DNA from: Paracoccaceae bacterium
GTDB taxonomy: Bacteria; Pseudomonadota; Alphaproteobacteria; Rhodobacterales; Rhodobacteraceae
Direction: 5' to 3'
DNA length: 42,829 nucleotides
NCBI GenBank assembly: GCA_024636555.1
Contig: JAGXGW010000031.1
Location: forward strand, 1-42,829
Below, piece after piece: positions 15,560 to 29,300 of the stretch (position 1 is its first letter; each line of letters starts with the position of its first letter). The notes beneath the pieces were generated by a model. It made no database searches and was not told the origin of the DNA. It saw nothing but the letters and a program-made list of their open reading frames with translations. A program made the translations under genes and the position numbers.

Positions 15560-15850
15560 TCAGTCCTGTTCGTCAGCGCTGCGTTGCTCTTTCGGCATCT
15601 TGCGAGGGTTAAGGAGCAGGGGAGCGCCGTCTTTGCCACTGTTCCGCGGTGTAGCCTCCAGCCACGCCGGAATATCCGCTAGAAGCGTGTCGAAGCAGTC
15701 CAAGCGTGCTGCGTCGCTGGGTGCTTCGGCACAAGCGAGGTAGCGATCAAGAAAGCAACGCTTGATCCCTGTCGGATCATAGACCTGTGCATGGACAATG
15801 GCCGGAAACGCAAGCAACGGCGCGAGTGCCAAACAAGCAAGCCGCGACAT
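15560..15850 (-). CDS. Small secreted protein with cysteine pairs, unknown function
   Basis: A 96-residue exported protein. A clear signal peptide, MSRLACLALAPLLAFPAIVHA, is cleaved before QVYDPTG. The mature part has three cysteines (CFLDRYLAC and LDCFDTLLADIPAWL), suggesting a disulphide. It then ends in a polar tail rich in Lys, Glu and Asp. I do not recognise the family. I placed the start at ATG 15850 because a longer frame upstream would put the signal sequence 30 residues into the protein. The ribosome site is modest (AAGG). It lies convergent to the BTLCP protease gene. Confidence 0.65.
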   Translation of the reverse strand: MSRLACLALAPLLAFPAIVHAQVYDPTGIKRCFLDRYLACAEAPSDAARLDCFDTLLADIPAWLEATPRNSGKDGAPLLLNPRKMPKEQRSADEQD

Positions 15851-16049
15851 CTTCCGCGCCTTCTGACCTCTGAAAGGTGGAATGGATAGGAACGTCATGT
15901 CGACTTGCCTGCAACCTGTAAGTTGGTTCGCATCACATAGCTTCAAGAAAAATCATGCTCTGGTTGATGAATAGATAAGAAAAATCGTATTTGTCCGTTA
16001 CACCGCGCTATCGCGTAGGGAAATCTGATCGTCGTTCCGTTATGGTCGT

Positions 16050-16077
16050 GTGGCCCAAGAGTTTATACTTGGGCCAC
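16050..16077. terminator. Perfect 10-bp stem-loop, likely terminator
   Basis: GTGGCCCAAG (16050-16059) and CTTGGGCCAC (16068-16077) with an 8-nt loop. On the plus strand it is followed by CAACCGTTTTT; on the minus strand there is no T run. It lies 59 bp past the stop of the minus-strand lipoprotein gene and probably ends that transcript. Confidence 0.5.
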
Positions 16078-16135
16078 CAACCGTTTTTCAAGCTACGTCG
16101 GGGCTATTTAGCAGGATCCCCGCCTTTGCCGTCGA

Positions 16136-16924
16136 TCAGCCTTGACTGCTTCCACCGAACAAGCCGCCTTGACCTTGACCCGAATTGCCTTGTCCGCTGT
16201 TGCCGGAGTTCTCCGCGTTGTTGTTACCACCCGAGTCGCCGGGAGCATCCTGGTCGCCGTTCCCGTGACCGTTGTTTCCTTGCTGTCCGCCTTTGCCGTG
16301 GTCTTTGCCGTGGTCTTTGCCATGGTCTTTGCCGCCGTCGTTGTCACTATCTCCGGTGTCGCCATCGTCATCGCCACCACCGTTGTCGCCGCCACCACCG
16401 TTGTCGCCGCCACCACCGTTGTCGCCGCCACCGCCGTTGTCGCCACCGCCGCCGTTGTCACCATTGCCCGGCCCACCGGGAGCACCTGGCCCGCCGGGAG
16501 CACCTGGTCCACCGGGAGCACCTGGTCCACCGGGAGCACCTGGTCCGCCCGGATTCTCGCCGCCTGCAAATCCGCCATCAGCGGGCGACGCTTCGCCGCC
16601 AAACGGGCTGGGCGAGGCGATCGATGCTGTACCGAAATCGGCAAAGGCGAGCGCCAATTCCGGGCATTCCTCAAGCCAGATTGCCAGATTGCGCTCGTAA
16701 TTCGGATTGCCGCGGATCTGTGCAACCAGTTCCGGTGTGAAGTCGCCAGCGTTCAGTTCGCAAAAGTCGACACCCGTTCCGGTCGATTGAACGGCCGAGA
16801 ACTTGTCGTAATACATGTCTGCCACGATAGGTACCGGTAGCGGGGGCTGTGCGCATGCCGCTGCCAGAGTCAGGAAGCTGCCCGTACAGGTTAGTCTGAT
16901 TAGCGTTTTTTGTTTGGTGAACAT
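16136..16924 (-). CDS. Collagen-like, glycine-rich exported (probable lipo-) protein
   Basis: A 262-residue exported protein. The N-terminus is basic and hydrophobic and ends in TLAAAC, a near-lipobox, so it is probably a lipoprotein; the cysteine is about residue 24. A globular part of about 90 residues follows (ADMYYDKFSAVQS, then ELVAQIRGNPNYERNLAIWL). The rest is low-complexity: four copies of GGPGAP (collagen-like Gly-X-Y), then about five of DNGGGG, an Asp-rich stretch, three KDHG repeats, and a Gly/Asn/Gln tail ending near GGLFGGSSQG. The ATG at 16924 follows GGGAG. Repeats like these suggest an extended surface stalk or biofilm-matrix protein; the function is inferred from composition only. 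Confidence 0.75.
   Translation of the reverse strand: MFTKQKTLIRLTCTGSFLTLAAACAQPPLPVPIVADMYYDKFSAVQSTGTGVDFCELNAGDFTPELVAQIRGNPNYERNLAIWLEECPELALAFADFGTASIASPSPFGGEASPADGGFAGGENPGGPGAPGGPGAPGGPGAPGGPGAPGGPGNGDNGGGGDNGGGGDNGGGGDNGGGGDNGGGDDDGDTGDSDNDGGKDHGKDHGKDHGKGGQQGNNGHGNGDQDAPGDSGGNNNAENSGNSGQGNSGQGQGGLFGGSSQG
16291..16552 (-). repeat. In-frame tandem repeats inside the collagen-like gene
   Basis: Three adjoining arrays: about three 12-nt units coding KDHG (16291-16335), about five 18-nt units coding DNGGGG (about 16381-16460), and about four near-identical 18-nt units coding GGPGAP (about 16470-16552). All keep the reading frame, so repeat number can vary by slippage without frameshift. 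Confidence 0.8.
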
Positions 16925-17592
16925 CGAATTCACTCCCGTCATAAAAGTCCGGAGCCTGCGCTCTCGAGATGAGCCCCCATCTCTGATCCGAGAACCTATC
17001 AATAAGTGCGACCAATGAGAATCTAATTGTGGCGGGAAGCTGTCTAAGTTCGCCCTAAAGACGACATATTAGGGCGCTGATACGAGATTTTCGAGAGAAT
17101 TCGGGTAAATCTGTGCGTACAATTATGTCAAATTAAAGAAATTGCATAGGTAGACTAATATTGCGTTATTTCATTGGCTTGGCACGAAAATCCAGCAAGC
17201 TAGACCTTTGGATAGCAATTTTTTAAATCGAGAAGATGACTGACCATAAGCGTTTGTTGCATTTAAGAGACGGGGCGCGACAAACTTGCGGCCCAAAATT
17301 AGCCACAAAGAAAATACACGCATAACGTGAATATATTGTGTCTAAGGCGTATTTAAACAGATCTTAATCGCTCTACTGTCCAAGACTCACTGTCTGCACA
17401 GGGAGTTTCCGGGCAGCAGTATGATCCGGCCAATGACGGGCAAAGTTGCTTCGAACAACCCACGAACGATACGCGCTTTCCGGAAAGGGAGCGTCAGGAT
17501 GAATGCTGAGGGAGGTTTTGGCCGGCAAGCATCGGTGATGCGGGCGGGACCTGTGCTGGCGCGAGGTGGACGACCTGCCAGTGAGGATATGG
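16925..17592. other. AT-rich intergenic region of about 670 bp
   Basis: Between the collagen-like gene and the phosphorelay cluster. The 17030-17370 part is markedly AT-rich compared with the window. It holds a CtrA-type box at 17353-17367 but no convincing gene; a weak plus-strand frame from ATG 17500 has a ribosome-like AAAGGGAG but runs antisense into the HPt gene. A small RNA cannot be excluded. Confidence 0.5.
17353..17367. promoter_or_regulatory. Candidate CtrA binding site TTAA-N7-TTAA
   Basis: TTAA (17353-17356), seven bases, TTAA (17364-17367): a perfect copy of the alphaproteobacterial CtrA box in AT-rich sequence. It is about 430 bp upstream of the collagen-like gene, which is rather far, and no plus-strand gene starts just downstream. 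Chance occurrence in AT-rich DNA is possible. Confidence 0.35.
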
Positions 17593-17943
17593 TCAGATCA
17601 GCTCTTCCATGGAATCGAGCAGCGCTTCGATCTCGGTCGAGATCATGTCCCAGTTCCGTAAAGGCGCACCGGCGGCAATGTCGGACTTGAGACGCTGTTC
17701 GATAGCGCGGGCTTGGTCGCCGATGTCGGGGTAACCCAACGTACCGGCAACACCCGCGATCTTATGCGCGATCTGCGCGATCTCGGTCAGGGCAGGAACG
17801 CTGTCCTGCCCGTTATGCACGGCTTGCGTCAGCATCTCGATCCGCAGGATACGATCCGTCGAAACGTTGACAAAAACATCATGGGCGGCGCGAAGGACTT
17901 CAGGCACGCCCGGAGGTAATTTGCTGACTGCGTTGAGGGCCAT
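17593..17943 (-). CDS. Histidine phosphotransfer (HPt) protein
   Basis: A 116-residue HPt protein. The phosphoacceptor is His60 in IAQIAHKIAGVAGTLGYPDI, the typical AHxLxGxxxxxG pattern with Ile in place of Leu. The rest is predicted to be a four-helix bundle. It follows the REC-GGDEF-like gene after a 5-bp gap and is the last gene of the cluster in transcription order. It is the natural bridge between the receiver of the large hybrid kinase and the two separate response regulators of the same cluster. Confidence 0.9.
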   Translation of the reverse strand: MALNAVSKLPPGVPEVLRAAHDVFVNVSTDRILRIEMLTQAVHNGQDSVPALTEIAQIAHKIAGVAGTLGYPDIGDQARAIEQRLKSDIAAGAPLRNWDMISTEIEALLDSMEELI

Positions 17944-17948
17944 TCAGG

Positions 17949-18914
17949 TTAATTCCATTGCTTTTGAGAGCTGTAACCTTCTTCCAGTCCGATCTGTGCC
18001 GACATTCTGGCGCGATCCAGCAACGAGGAGATCTCGGAGCGTTGACTGAAAATGCTGGCGGATACGGGCCGCCCTGTCTGGATAACTGGTGCTGGCAGGC
18101 CAAGGCCGGCATGGAGCCTGTCATAGCTCGCAATACCGTCACGCACCGCGCTTTGGATACTTTTGGGATCGCTCACGGCGGTCCGGTTCGTCAGGACGAC
18201 GAAATCGCCCTGTCCGGCATGTGCCATGCTGAACGGCGATGTCTTCAGCGCCTCGGCAATCACTGTTGCCACATTGGCGAGATAGTCGATATAGCCGACA
18301 TGGTCCGTCGAGCGGAAGGCTTCGGAGGCATTTGTGACCGAAAACCCGATCGCGGCATGTCCGAACAGTTGCAGGCGACTCAACGTGAGCAGGTGGTTCT
18401 GCATGGCGAGATACTCGACCATCCAGTTCGCGCTGATCACCGACAGGGGCGCGTCGAACTTGACCTTGGATTTCGGCAGGTCGGACCACGACTTCAGCTC
18501 GTCGAGCAGGTCAAGGGCGCGCTGGCGCTCGTCGACCAACTGGCGCATCACCTGAAGGCGGGCGCGCAGCTCGATCTCGTCCAGCGGCTTGGTGAAATAG
18601 TCGGTCGCCCCGGCGGCAAAGGCGCCGTCGACATATTGCTTGTCGGCCAGCGATGTCACCATGATGATCGGTGTCTTGCGATACACCGACATGCCGCGGA
18701 TGCGGCGACAAAGTTCAACGCCGTCCACTTCCGGCATTTCAATATCGAGCAGGAACCCGTCAAACAGCTCTGGGCTGTTGCGGATGACCTTCAGCGCAGC
18801 AGCTGCTGATGGAACACTCGTTACATTATTATAGCCCAACTGTGCCAGAGTGCCTTGGAGCACCATCTGGAAGGCCCGATCGTCATCCACTGCAAGTATG
18901 CGAAGGTCTTTCAT
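17949..18914 (-). CDS. Response regulator with degenerate GGDEF-like output domain
   Basis: A 321-residue protein. Residues 1-125 are a receiver domain: AVDDD pocket, phosphoacceptor Asp57 in FLLDIEMPE, Thr in MVTSLAD and Lys in TKPLDE. A helical linker leads to a C-terminal domain of about 160 residues resembling GGDEF in layout. The active-site loop reads HAGQGDFVVLTN, i.e. GQGDF in place of GGDEF, so diguanylate cyclase activity is doubtful and it more likely acts by binding a partner or ligand. It lies directly upstream of the HPt gene. Confidence 0.82.
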   Translation of the reverse strand: MKDLRILAVDDDRAFQMVLQGTLAQLGYNNVTSVPSAAAALKVIRNSPELFDGFLLDIEMPEVDGVELCRRIRGMSVYRKTPIIMVTSLADKQYVDGAFAAGATDYFTKPLDEIELRARLQVMRQLVDERQRALDLLDELKSWSDLPKSKVKFDAPLSVISANWMVEYLAMQNHLLTLSRLQLFGHAAIGFSVTNASEAFRSTDHVGYIDYLANVATVIAEALKTSPFSMAHAGQGDFVVLTNRTAVSDPKSIQSAVRDGIASYDRLHAGLGLPAPVIQTGRPVSASIFSQRSEISSLLDRARMSAQIGLEEGYSSQKQWN

Positions 18915-18997
18915 TCTGCCAATCCCCGAATTTTCAGTGTCCTAAATGTGACGCGCGAATATGTCGAGAGTACGGCGAATTTTGAGCAACTTTCTAC

Positions 18998-19399
18998 TTA
19001 AACGGAGGCACTTTCATGTGCAAAGACGCGGGAATCGATCAGTTGCGCGATGACGCTCACGAATTCTGCACTCGGGATCGGTTTCGGCATAACGATATCG
19101 TCGTCGCAGCCCACCGGGGGGATGCGAAGCGCCTCGGCTTCTGCGGTGAACCGGATGACCTTGGCGTCCCGATTTGCGGAATTGCCCGCCCTGAGATGCC
19201 GGATGACCCTGTCGCCATTGATGTGAGGCATGTTCTGGTCGAAAATCATCAGATCGAAATGTTGCATCAGCGCCGCCTCGAGTGCTTGCCGGCCGTCATT
19301 CGCTACGGTCAGCTCGATAGAGTCGAAACCGCTGAGCAAGGATCTCACGATCTGCTGTGTGACCTCATCGTCTTCCGCAAGGAGTATCTTGAATGCCAT
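18998..19399 (-). CDS. Single-domain response regulator (REC)
   Basis: A 133-residue receiver domain alone. The pocket is LLAEDDE, the phosphoacceptor is Asp54 in LMIFDQNMPHINGD, the Thr is in IRFTAEAEA and the lysine in MPKPIPS. There is no output domain. The ATG at 19399 gives the normal REC start; an ATG three codons upstream is also possible and neither has a strong ribosome site. The gene lies between the hybrid kinase and the REC-GGDEF-like gene on the same strand, so it is a likely member of the same phosphorelay. Confidence 0.87.
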   Translation of the reverse strand: MAFKILLAEDDEVTQQIVRSLLSGFDSIELTVANDGRQALEAALMQHFDLMIFDQNMPHINGDRVIRHLRAGNSANRDAKVIRFTAEAEALRIPPVGCDDDIVMPKPIPSAEFVSVIAQLIDSRVFAHESASV

Positions 19400-19585
19400 G
19401 TGAGTCATCACGCCGCTTATGAAAATCTGAACGGAAGGTTCACGGAATACGTGATCCTGCGCTATTTGCAATGCGGTAACCTTAACAGAGTCTTTTCGGC
19501 AAAAAAAAGGAAAACCTCAGAATATTTTACGGTCATACACCCCGGGTTGATCCGCCTCTCTCGGCACCAGCCCCGGATGTTTCGC

Positions 19586-24073
<4,488 letters not shown>

Positions 24074-24578
24074 AAACGGTCTCCCCGGGATCCTGATGCA
24101 AGACCCCTGTGCAATAAATTGAATGATCTTTCCACATTCCAAAATGCCGCTGGACCGTCGAGGCGGCGGGAAAGATCGAACTTGTTAGCATTGTGTGACG
24201 TGCGATTTATCATTGGCACCCAAGACGACGGAAACCACATCGTATTTGACCCTTAGTCCTTAAGTGGGGAAGACTGGATAAACCTCCTGACAGATGTTGC
24301 GTCGCGGCAACGGATGGGTGCTATGCGGTGTGAGACGAAACATCGATTTAGACAAAAACATATTAAATGCGGGCCGTAAAGGCATGGTCGTGGCGGGTTC
24401 CGTCGCATTTTTTCATCTGTGGGTTGCGTGCAACCAGTCCGGTTGAACGGCGCGCGGTCGCAGGCGGCAAACCCCTGTTCGACGCGGCGGCAGGGCTGTC
24501 CGCGAAGGCTTGGCATCCCGTACACAAGCTGCAATCCTGCGTCCAAATTCAAGGCGATTTTCGCGGCAGGAGAACATT
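24074..24578. other. Divergent intergenic region of about 500 bp
   Basis: This spacer separates the hybrid kinase (minus) from the racemase-like gene (plus). It must hold both promoters. I found no consensus EcfG, SigF, LexA or riboswitch element, no RNA gene and no ORF with a convincing ribosome site. The part around 24180-24370 is AT-richer. Confidence 0.5.
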
Positions 24579-25706
24579 ATGACGGGCCCGTTGGACGGAT
24601 TGAAATTGGTTGAGATGGCAGGGCTTGGCCCCTGTCCGCTGGCGGGGCAGTTGATGGCCGATCTGGGGGCCGAGGTTGTGGTGATCGACCGCAAATCTGC
24701 CCGCGCCAATCCGGCGGAGGTGAACCGGCGCGGCAAACGCTCGGTCGCGCTCAATCTCAAATCCGCCGAGGGGCTGGGTGCCGCGCAAAAGCTGATTGCC
24801 CGCGCCGATATCCTGATCGAGGGATTCCGCCCCGGTGTGATGGAAAAGCTCGGGCTGGGGCCACAGGCATGTCACGCCGCCAATCCGGGGCTGATCTTCG
24901 GGCGGATGACTGGCTGGGGGCAGCAAGGCCCGCTGGCGATGACGGCGGGGCATGACATCAACTATCTGTCGCTCTCGGGCGCTTTGGGGGCCATCGGTCC
25001 GGCGGGTAACCCGCCGGTGCCACCGCTCAATCTGGTGGCCGATTACGGTGGCGGCACGATGTTCCTGATCTTCGGCGTTCTCGCCGCCCTTTATGAACGC
25101 AGCCGGTCCGGCAAGGGGCAGGTCGTGGATGCCGCGATGGTGGACGGGGTGCCCGCGATGATGGGGCTGCTGCATCAATGGATGGCGCAGGGCCAATGGG
25201 GGCAGGGGCGCGAGACGAACCTGCTGGACGGCGGCGCGCCGTTCTATCGTTGCTACGCCACCAAGGATGGCCGCGCCCTGTCCGTCGGCCCGCTGGAGCC
25301 GCAGTTCTTCGCTGAACTGGTGGCCTTGGCCGGCTTGCCGCCCGAACACCGCAGTGACCAGAACGCCCCCGCCACATGGGCCGAGCGGCGCGCGCTTTAC
25401 GCGCAGGTCTTTGCCTCCAAAACGCGGGATGAATGGATGGCGATTTTTGACGGCTCGGATGCCTGTGTCGCACCGGTGCTGGACTGGGACGAGGTGGAGC
25501 ATCACCCCCACAACGCTGCGCGCGGCACATTCATGCGGGTAGACGGTGTGATGCAGGCCGCCCCCGCGCCGCGCTTTGACCGCACGCCCGCTGCCGCGCC
25601 GCAATCGCCCGGTGCGCCGGGGCAGGATACGGCCACCATCCTGCGTGAACTGGGTTATGACGATGCGGCGCTGGAGAAACTGCGCGACGCGGGTGCCCTG
25701 ACCTGA
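24579..25706 (+). CDS. CaiB/BaiF-family protein, probable alpha-methylacyl-CoA racemase
   Basis: A 375-residue CoA-transferase family III protein. The start region reads LVEMAGLGPCPLAGQLMADLGAEVV. The racemase subfamily is suggested by GRMTGWGQQGPLA, AGHDINYLSLSGAL (catalytic His) and NLVADYGGGTMFLIFG (catalytic Asp), followed by SGKGQVVDAAMVDG. These match the His/Asp pair of the Mycobacterium alpha-methylacyl-CoA racemase, so racemisation of 2-methylacyl-CoA in branched-chain or sterol-type acyl oxidation is the best guess. A formyl- or succinyl-CoA transferase is less likely. The ATG at 24579 has AGGAG upstream. Its stop is 7 bp from the stop of convergent putR. Confidence 0.85.
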   Translation: MTGPLDGLKLVEMAGLGPCPLAGQLMADLGAEVVVIDRKSARANPAEVNRRGKRSVALNLKSAEGLGAAQKLIARADILIEGFRPGVMEKLGLGPQACHAANPGLIFGRMTGWGQQGPLAMTAGHDINYLSLSGALGAIGPAGNPPVPPLNLVADYGGGTMFLIFGVLAALYERSRSGKGQVVDAAMVDGVPAMMGLLHQWMAQGQWGQGRETNLLDGGAPFYRCYATKDGRALSVGPLEPQFFAELVALAGLPPEHRSDQNAPATWAERRALYAQVFASKTRDEWMAIFDGSDACVAPVLDWDEVEHHPHNAARGTFMRVDGVMQAAPAPRFDRTPAAAPQSPGAPGQDTATILRELGYDDAALEKLRDAGALT

Positions 25707-25713
25707 GGCTGCG

Positions 25714-26184
25714 TCAGAACGCGCTGTCCTTGACCGCCTGCATCGACACATGCGTTGAGGTCGAACCGACATAGGGCAGCGCCGAGATCACCTCGCCAAG
25801 GATGTGCCGGTAGGCCTTGATGTCGCTGCTGCGGATCTTGAGCAGATAATCGAACGATCCCGCGATCATATGGCATTGCTCGATCTCCGGCACATCCATC
25901 ACCGCCTTGTTGAAGGCCGACAGCGCCTTTTCGGTTGTATCGGTCAGCCGCACCTCGGCAAAAGCCACATGATCCAACCCCAGCTTTGCGGGGTTCAGCA
26001 CGGCGCGAAAGCCCTGAATATAGCCCTGATCCTGCAACCGTTTCATCCGCACCTGACAGGGGCTTTTCGACAGCCCCACCTTGCGCGCCAGATCGGTGAT
26101 GGGGATGCGGCCATCTGTGCTCAACTCGCGCAGAATCTTCGCGTCGATCCGGTCCAGTTGGTCTGGCTTGAGGTTGTCTGACAT
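25714..26184 (-). CDS. putR: Lrp/AsnC-family regulator PutR
   Basis: A 156-residue Lrp-type regulator. An N-terminal winged helix-turn-helix (LDRIDAKILRELSTDGRI, then ITDLARKVGLSKSPCQVRMK) is followed by a RAM ligand-binding domain (GFRAVLNPAKLGLDHVAFAE to VSMQAVKDSAF). It is divergent from putA with 136 bp between the start codons. In alphaproteobacteria the Lrp-type PutR activates putA in response to proline, which explains the lack of a DNA-binding domain on this PutA. An imperfectly placed palindrome (TGTTG-N9-CAACA, 26226-26244) in the shared spacer is a candidate site. Confidence 0.92.
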   Translation of the reverse strand: MSDNLKPDQLDRIDAKILRELSTDGRIPITDLARKVGLSKSPCQVRMKRLQDQGYIQGFRAVLNPAKLGLDHVAFAEVRLTDTTEKALSAFNKAVMDVPEIEQCHMIAGSFDYLLKIRSSDIKAYRHILGEVISALPYVGSTSTHVSMQAVKDSAF

Positions 26185-26225
26185 GTAAGTTCCTTCAAAA
26201 CGGCGGCAAACAAATTCAAACGACT

Positions 26226-26244
26226 TGTTGCGGATTGATCAACA
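26226..26244. promoter_or_regulatory. Candidate PutR operator
   Basis: TGTTG (26226-26230), nine bases, CAACA (26240-26244): a 5-bp inverted repeat in the putR-putA spacer. The arm length and 14-bp centre spacing suit an Lrp-type dimer. Only one site was clear, so this is tentative. Confidence 0.35.
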
Positions 26245-26320
26245 GGAAAAACGGCTGTCGCGCATCTGCTAGGATCGGGATGTGTGAATTGAAATCACTT
26301 TGCCCCTGTCGGAGTCCGCC

Positions 26321-29300
26321 ATGTCCCGTCTTGACACCCTACGCCACGAAATCCGCGCCACACATCACCGCCCCGAAGCGGCGGTGCTGGACGATCTGCA
26401 GGCGAGCGCCGCCCCAGATGCGGGCACGCGCGCCGCGGCCAGATTGCGTGCGATCGGGCTGGTCAAATCCATCCGAGGCTCGGGCCGTCCGGGCCTGATG
26501 GAGGTGTTTCTGGCCGAATACGGCCTGTCCACCAACGAGGGCGTGGCGCTTATGTGTCTGGCCGAAGCGCTGCTGCGCGTACCGGACCGCGAGACGATCG
26601 ACGATCTGATCGAGGACAAGATTGCGCCCTCCGAATGGGGTACGCATCTGGGGCGGTCCTCGTCGAGCCTCGTGAACGCCTCGACCTGGGCGCTGATGCT
26701 GACGGGCAAGGTGCTCAAGGATGATGACGGCCCCGGCGTGGCCAGCATCCTGCATGGCGCGGTCAAGCGTCTGGGCGAGCCGGTGATCCGCACGGCCGTC
26801 AGCCGCGCGATGAAGGAGATGGGCCACCAGTTCGTGCTGGGCCGCGACATCTCCGAGGCGATCAAGCGCGGTGGCGCGCGCGCGGGGCAGGGCTTTACCT
26901 TTTCCTATGACATGCTGGGCGAGGCCGCGCTCACGGCGCGCGATGCCAAGAAATACCACACCGCATATGCGCAGGCGATTGCCAAGCTGGCAGGCGAATG
27001 CACCCACAAGGATATCCGCGCCAATCCCGGCATCTCGATCAAGCTGAGCGCGCTGCATCCGCGCTACGAGGTGGGCCAGCATGACCGCGTGATGGAAGAA
27101 CTGGTGCCCGCGACGCTGGAACTGGCGCTGGGCGCGCGCAAGGCGGGGATGGGGTTGAACATCGACGCGGAAGAGGCGGACAGGCTCGATCTGTCGCTGG
27201 ATGTGATCGAGGCGGTACTGCGCGATCCGCGTCTGGCGGGCTGGGACGGGTTCGGCGTGGTGGTGCAGGCCTACGGCAAGCGCGCGGCCCCGGTGCTGGA
27301 CTGGCTCTATACGCTGAGCGAGGAACTGGACCGCCGGATCATGGTGCGGCTGGTCAAGGGCGCGTATTGGGATACCGAGATCAAGCGCGCGCAGGTCGAG
27401 GGGCTGGAGAGCTTTCCGGTCTTCACCCGCAAGGCCGCAACCGATGTGTCCTATCTGTGCTGCGCCGAAAAGCTGCTGGGCATGACAGACCGGATCTATC
27501 CGCAATTCGCCACCCATAATGCCCACACTGTTGCCGCAATTCTGGAGATGTCGGGCAACAGGGAATCGTTTGAATTCCAGCGCTTGCATGGCATGGGTGA
27601 AGTCTTGCATGATGTTGTGATGAAAGAGGCCGGCACGCGCTGCCGCATCTACGCACCTGTGGGCGCGCATCGCGACCTGCTGGCCTATCTGGTGCGGCGC
27701 CTGCTGGAGAACGGGGCCAATTCGAGCTTTGTGAACCAGATCGTGGACGAGGATGTGCCGCCCGAGGTTGTTGCCGCCGATCCGTTCGACGCGCTGCAAG
27801 GAGCTGCGGGGCGCAGGTCGTCGGCGGTGAAAGACCCCGCCGCGCTCTATGCGCCCGAGCGGCCCAATGCGCGTGGATACGATCTGCACGAGGCGCGCGA
27901 TCTGGACATGATCGACCGCGCCCGCGCGCCCTTTGCCGCCCCCTACCAGTGGCAGGCAGGCCCGCTGGCGGCGGTTGATCTGGACGCGGCCGAGAAGGTG
28001 GAGGCGGTCAACCCCGCCGATCCCGCCGATCTGGTGGGCCATACGATGATCTGTTCGGCGGCGGATGCCGAAGCGGCGATTGCCGCAGCCCGGCCATGGA
28101 CGGCCGATGCCGATGCCCGCGCCGCCGTGCTCAACCGCGTGGCCGATCTCTACGAGGAGAACTTTGGCGAGTTTTTCGCGGTCCTGTCGCGCGAGGCGGG
28201 CAAGACGCCCAAGGATGCGATTGCCGAATTGCGCGAGGCGGTGGATTTCCTGCGTTACTATGCGGCGCGCGGGGCCGAGGCGCAGGGTGAGGCTTGCGGG
28301 ATATTCACCTGCATCTCGCCGTGGAACTTCCCGCTGGCCATCTTTACGGGCCAGATCGCGGCGGCCTTGGCGGCGGGAAACGCCGTACTGGCCAAACCGG
28401 CAGAGACGACGGCGCTGTGTGCCCATGTCGCGGTCAGGCTGATGCACGAGGCCGGTGTGCCGCGCAGCGCGCTGCAATTGGTGCCCGGTGCCGGATCGGT
28501 GCTTGGCCCCGTACTGACGGGTGACGCGCGGGTGGGCGGCGTCTGCTTTACCGGATCGACCGCCACGGCCCAGCGGATCAGCCGCTCGATGGCGGATGGT
28601 GTCGCCCCCGATGCGCCGCTGATCGCGGAGACGGGCGGGCTGAACGCGATGATCGTGGACAGCACGGCGCTGCCGGAACAGGCGGTGCGCGATATCATCG
28701 CCTCGGCTTTCCAGTCTGCCGGCCAACGCTGCTCGGCGCTGCGGGTGCTCTATCTGCAAAAGGATATCGAAAAGCCGTTTCTGGAGATGCTGTTCGGCGC
28801 GATGGACGAATTGCGGTTGGGCAATCCGTGGCATCACGACGTGGATGTTGGCCCGGTGATCGACGCGCGTGCGCAGGCTGATTTCGCGGAGTATATCGAG
28901 ACGGCGCGCAAGGCGGGCAGCCTTCTGAAGGCGATGGAGGCCCCTGAAGCGGGTCATTTCATCGGCCCCGCCGTGATCCGGGTGTCCGGTATCGCGGAAC
29001 TGGAGCGCGAGGTGTTCGGCCCGATCCTGCATGTCGCCACCTTCCGCGCCGAACAGATCGACGCCGTTGTGGATGCGGTGAATGCCAGCGGCTTCGGGCT
29101 GACCTTCGGGATGCATACGCGGATCGACGGGCGGGTAGAGCAGGTGACATCGCGGCTCAAGGTCGGCAATGCCTATGTCAACCGCAACCAGATCGGGGCC
29201 ATCGTGGGCAGCCAGCCCTTTGGCGGCGAGGGACTCTCCGGCACCGGACCGAAAGCGGGCGGGCCGTCCTACGTGCCACGTTTCCTGAAGGCCGCCCCCA

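Noticed and set aside
16291..16552. Regular short repeats that could suggest a CRISPR array or phase-variation locus
   Set aside because: The repeats are contiguous, keep the reading frame and encode KDHG, DNGGGG and GGPGAP tracts; there are no spacers.
17500..17690. Plus-strand ORF with AAAGGGAG before its ATG in the CtrA-box spacer
   Set aside because: Most of its length is antisense to the HPt gene and its composition (Arg and Ser rich) is typical of a shadow frame.
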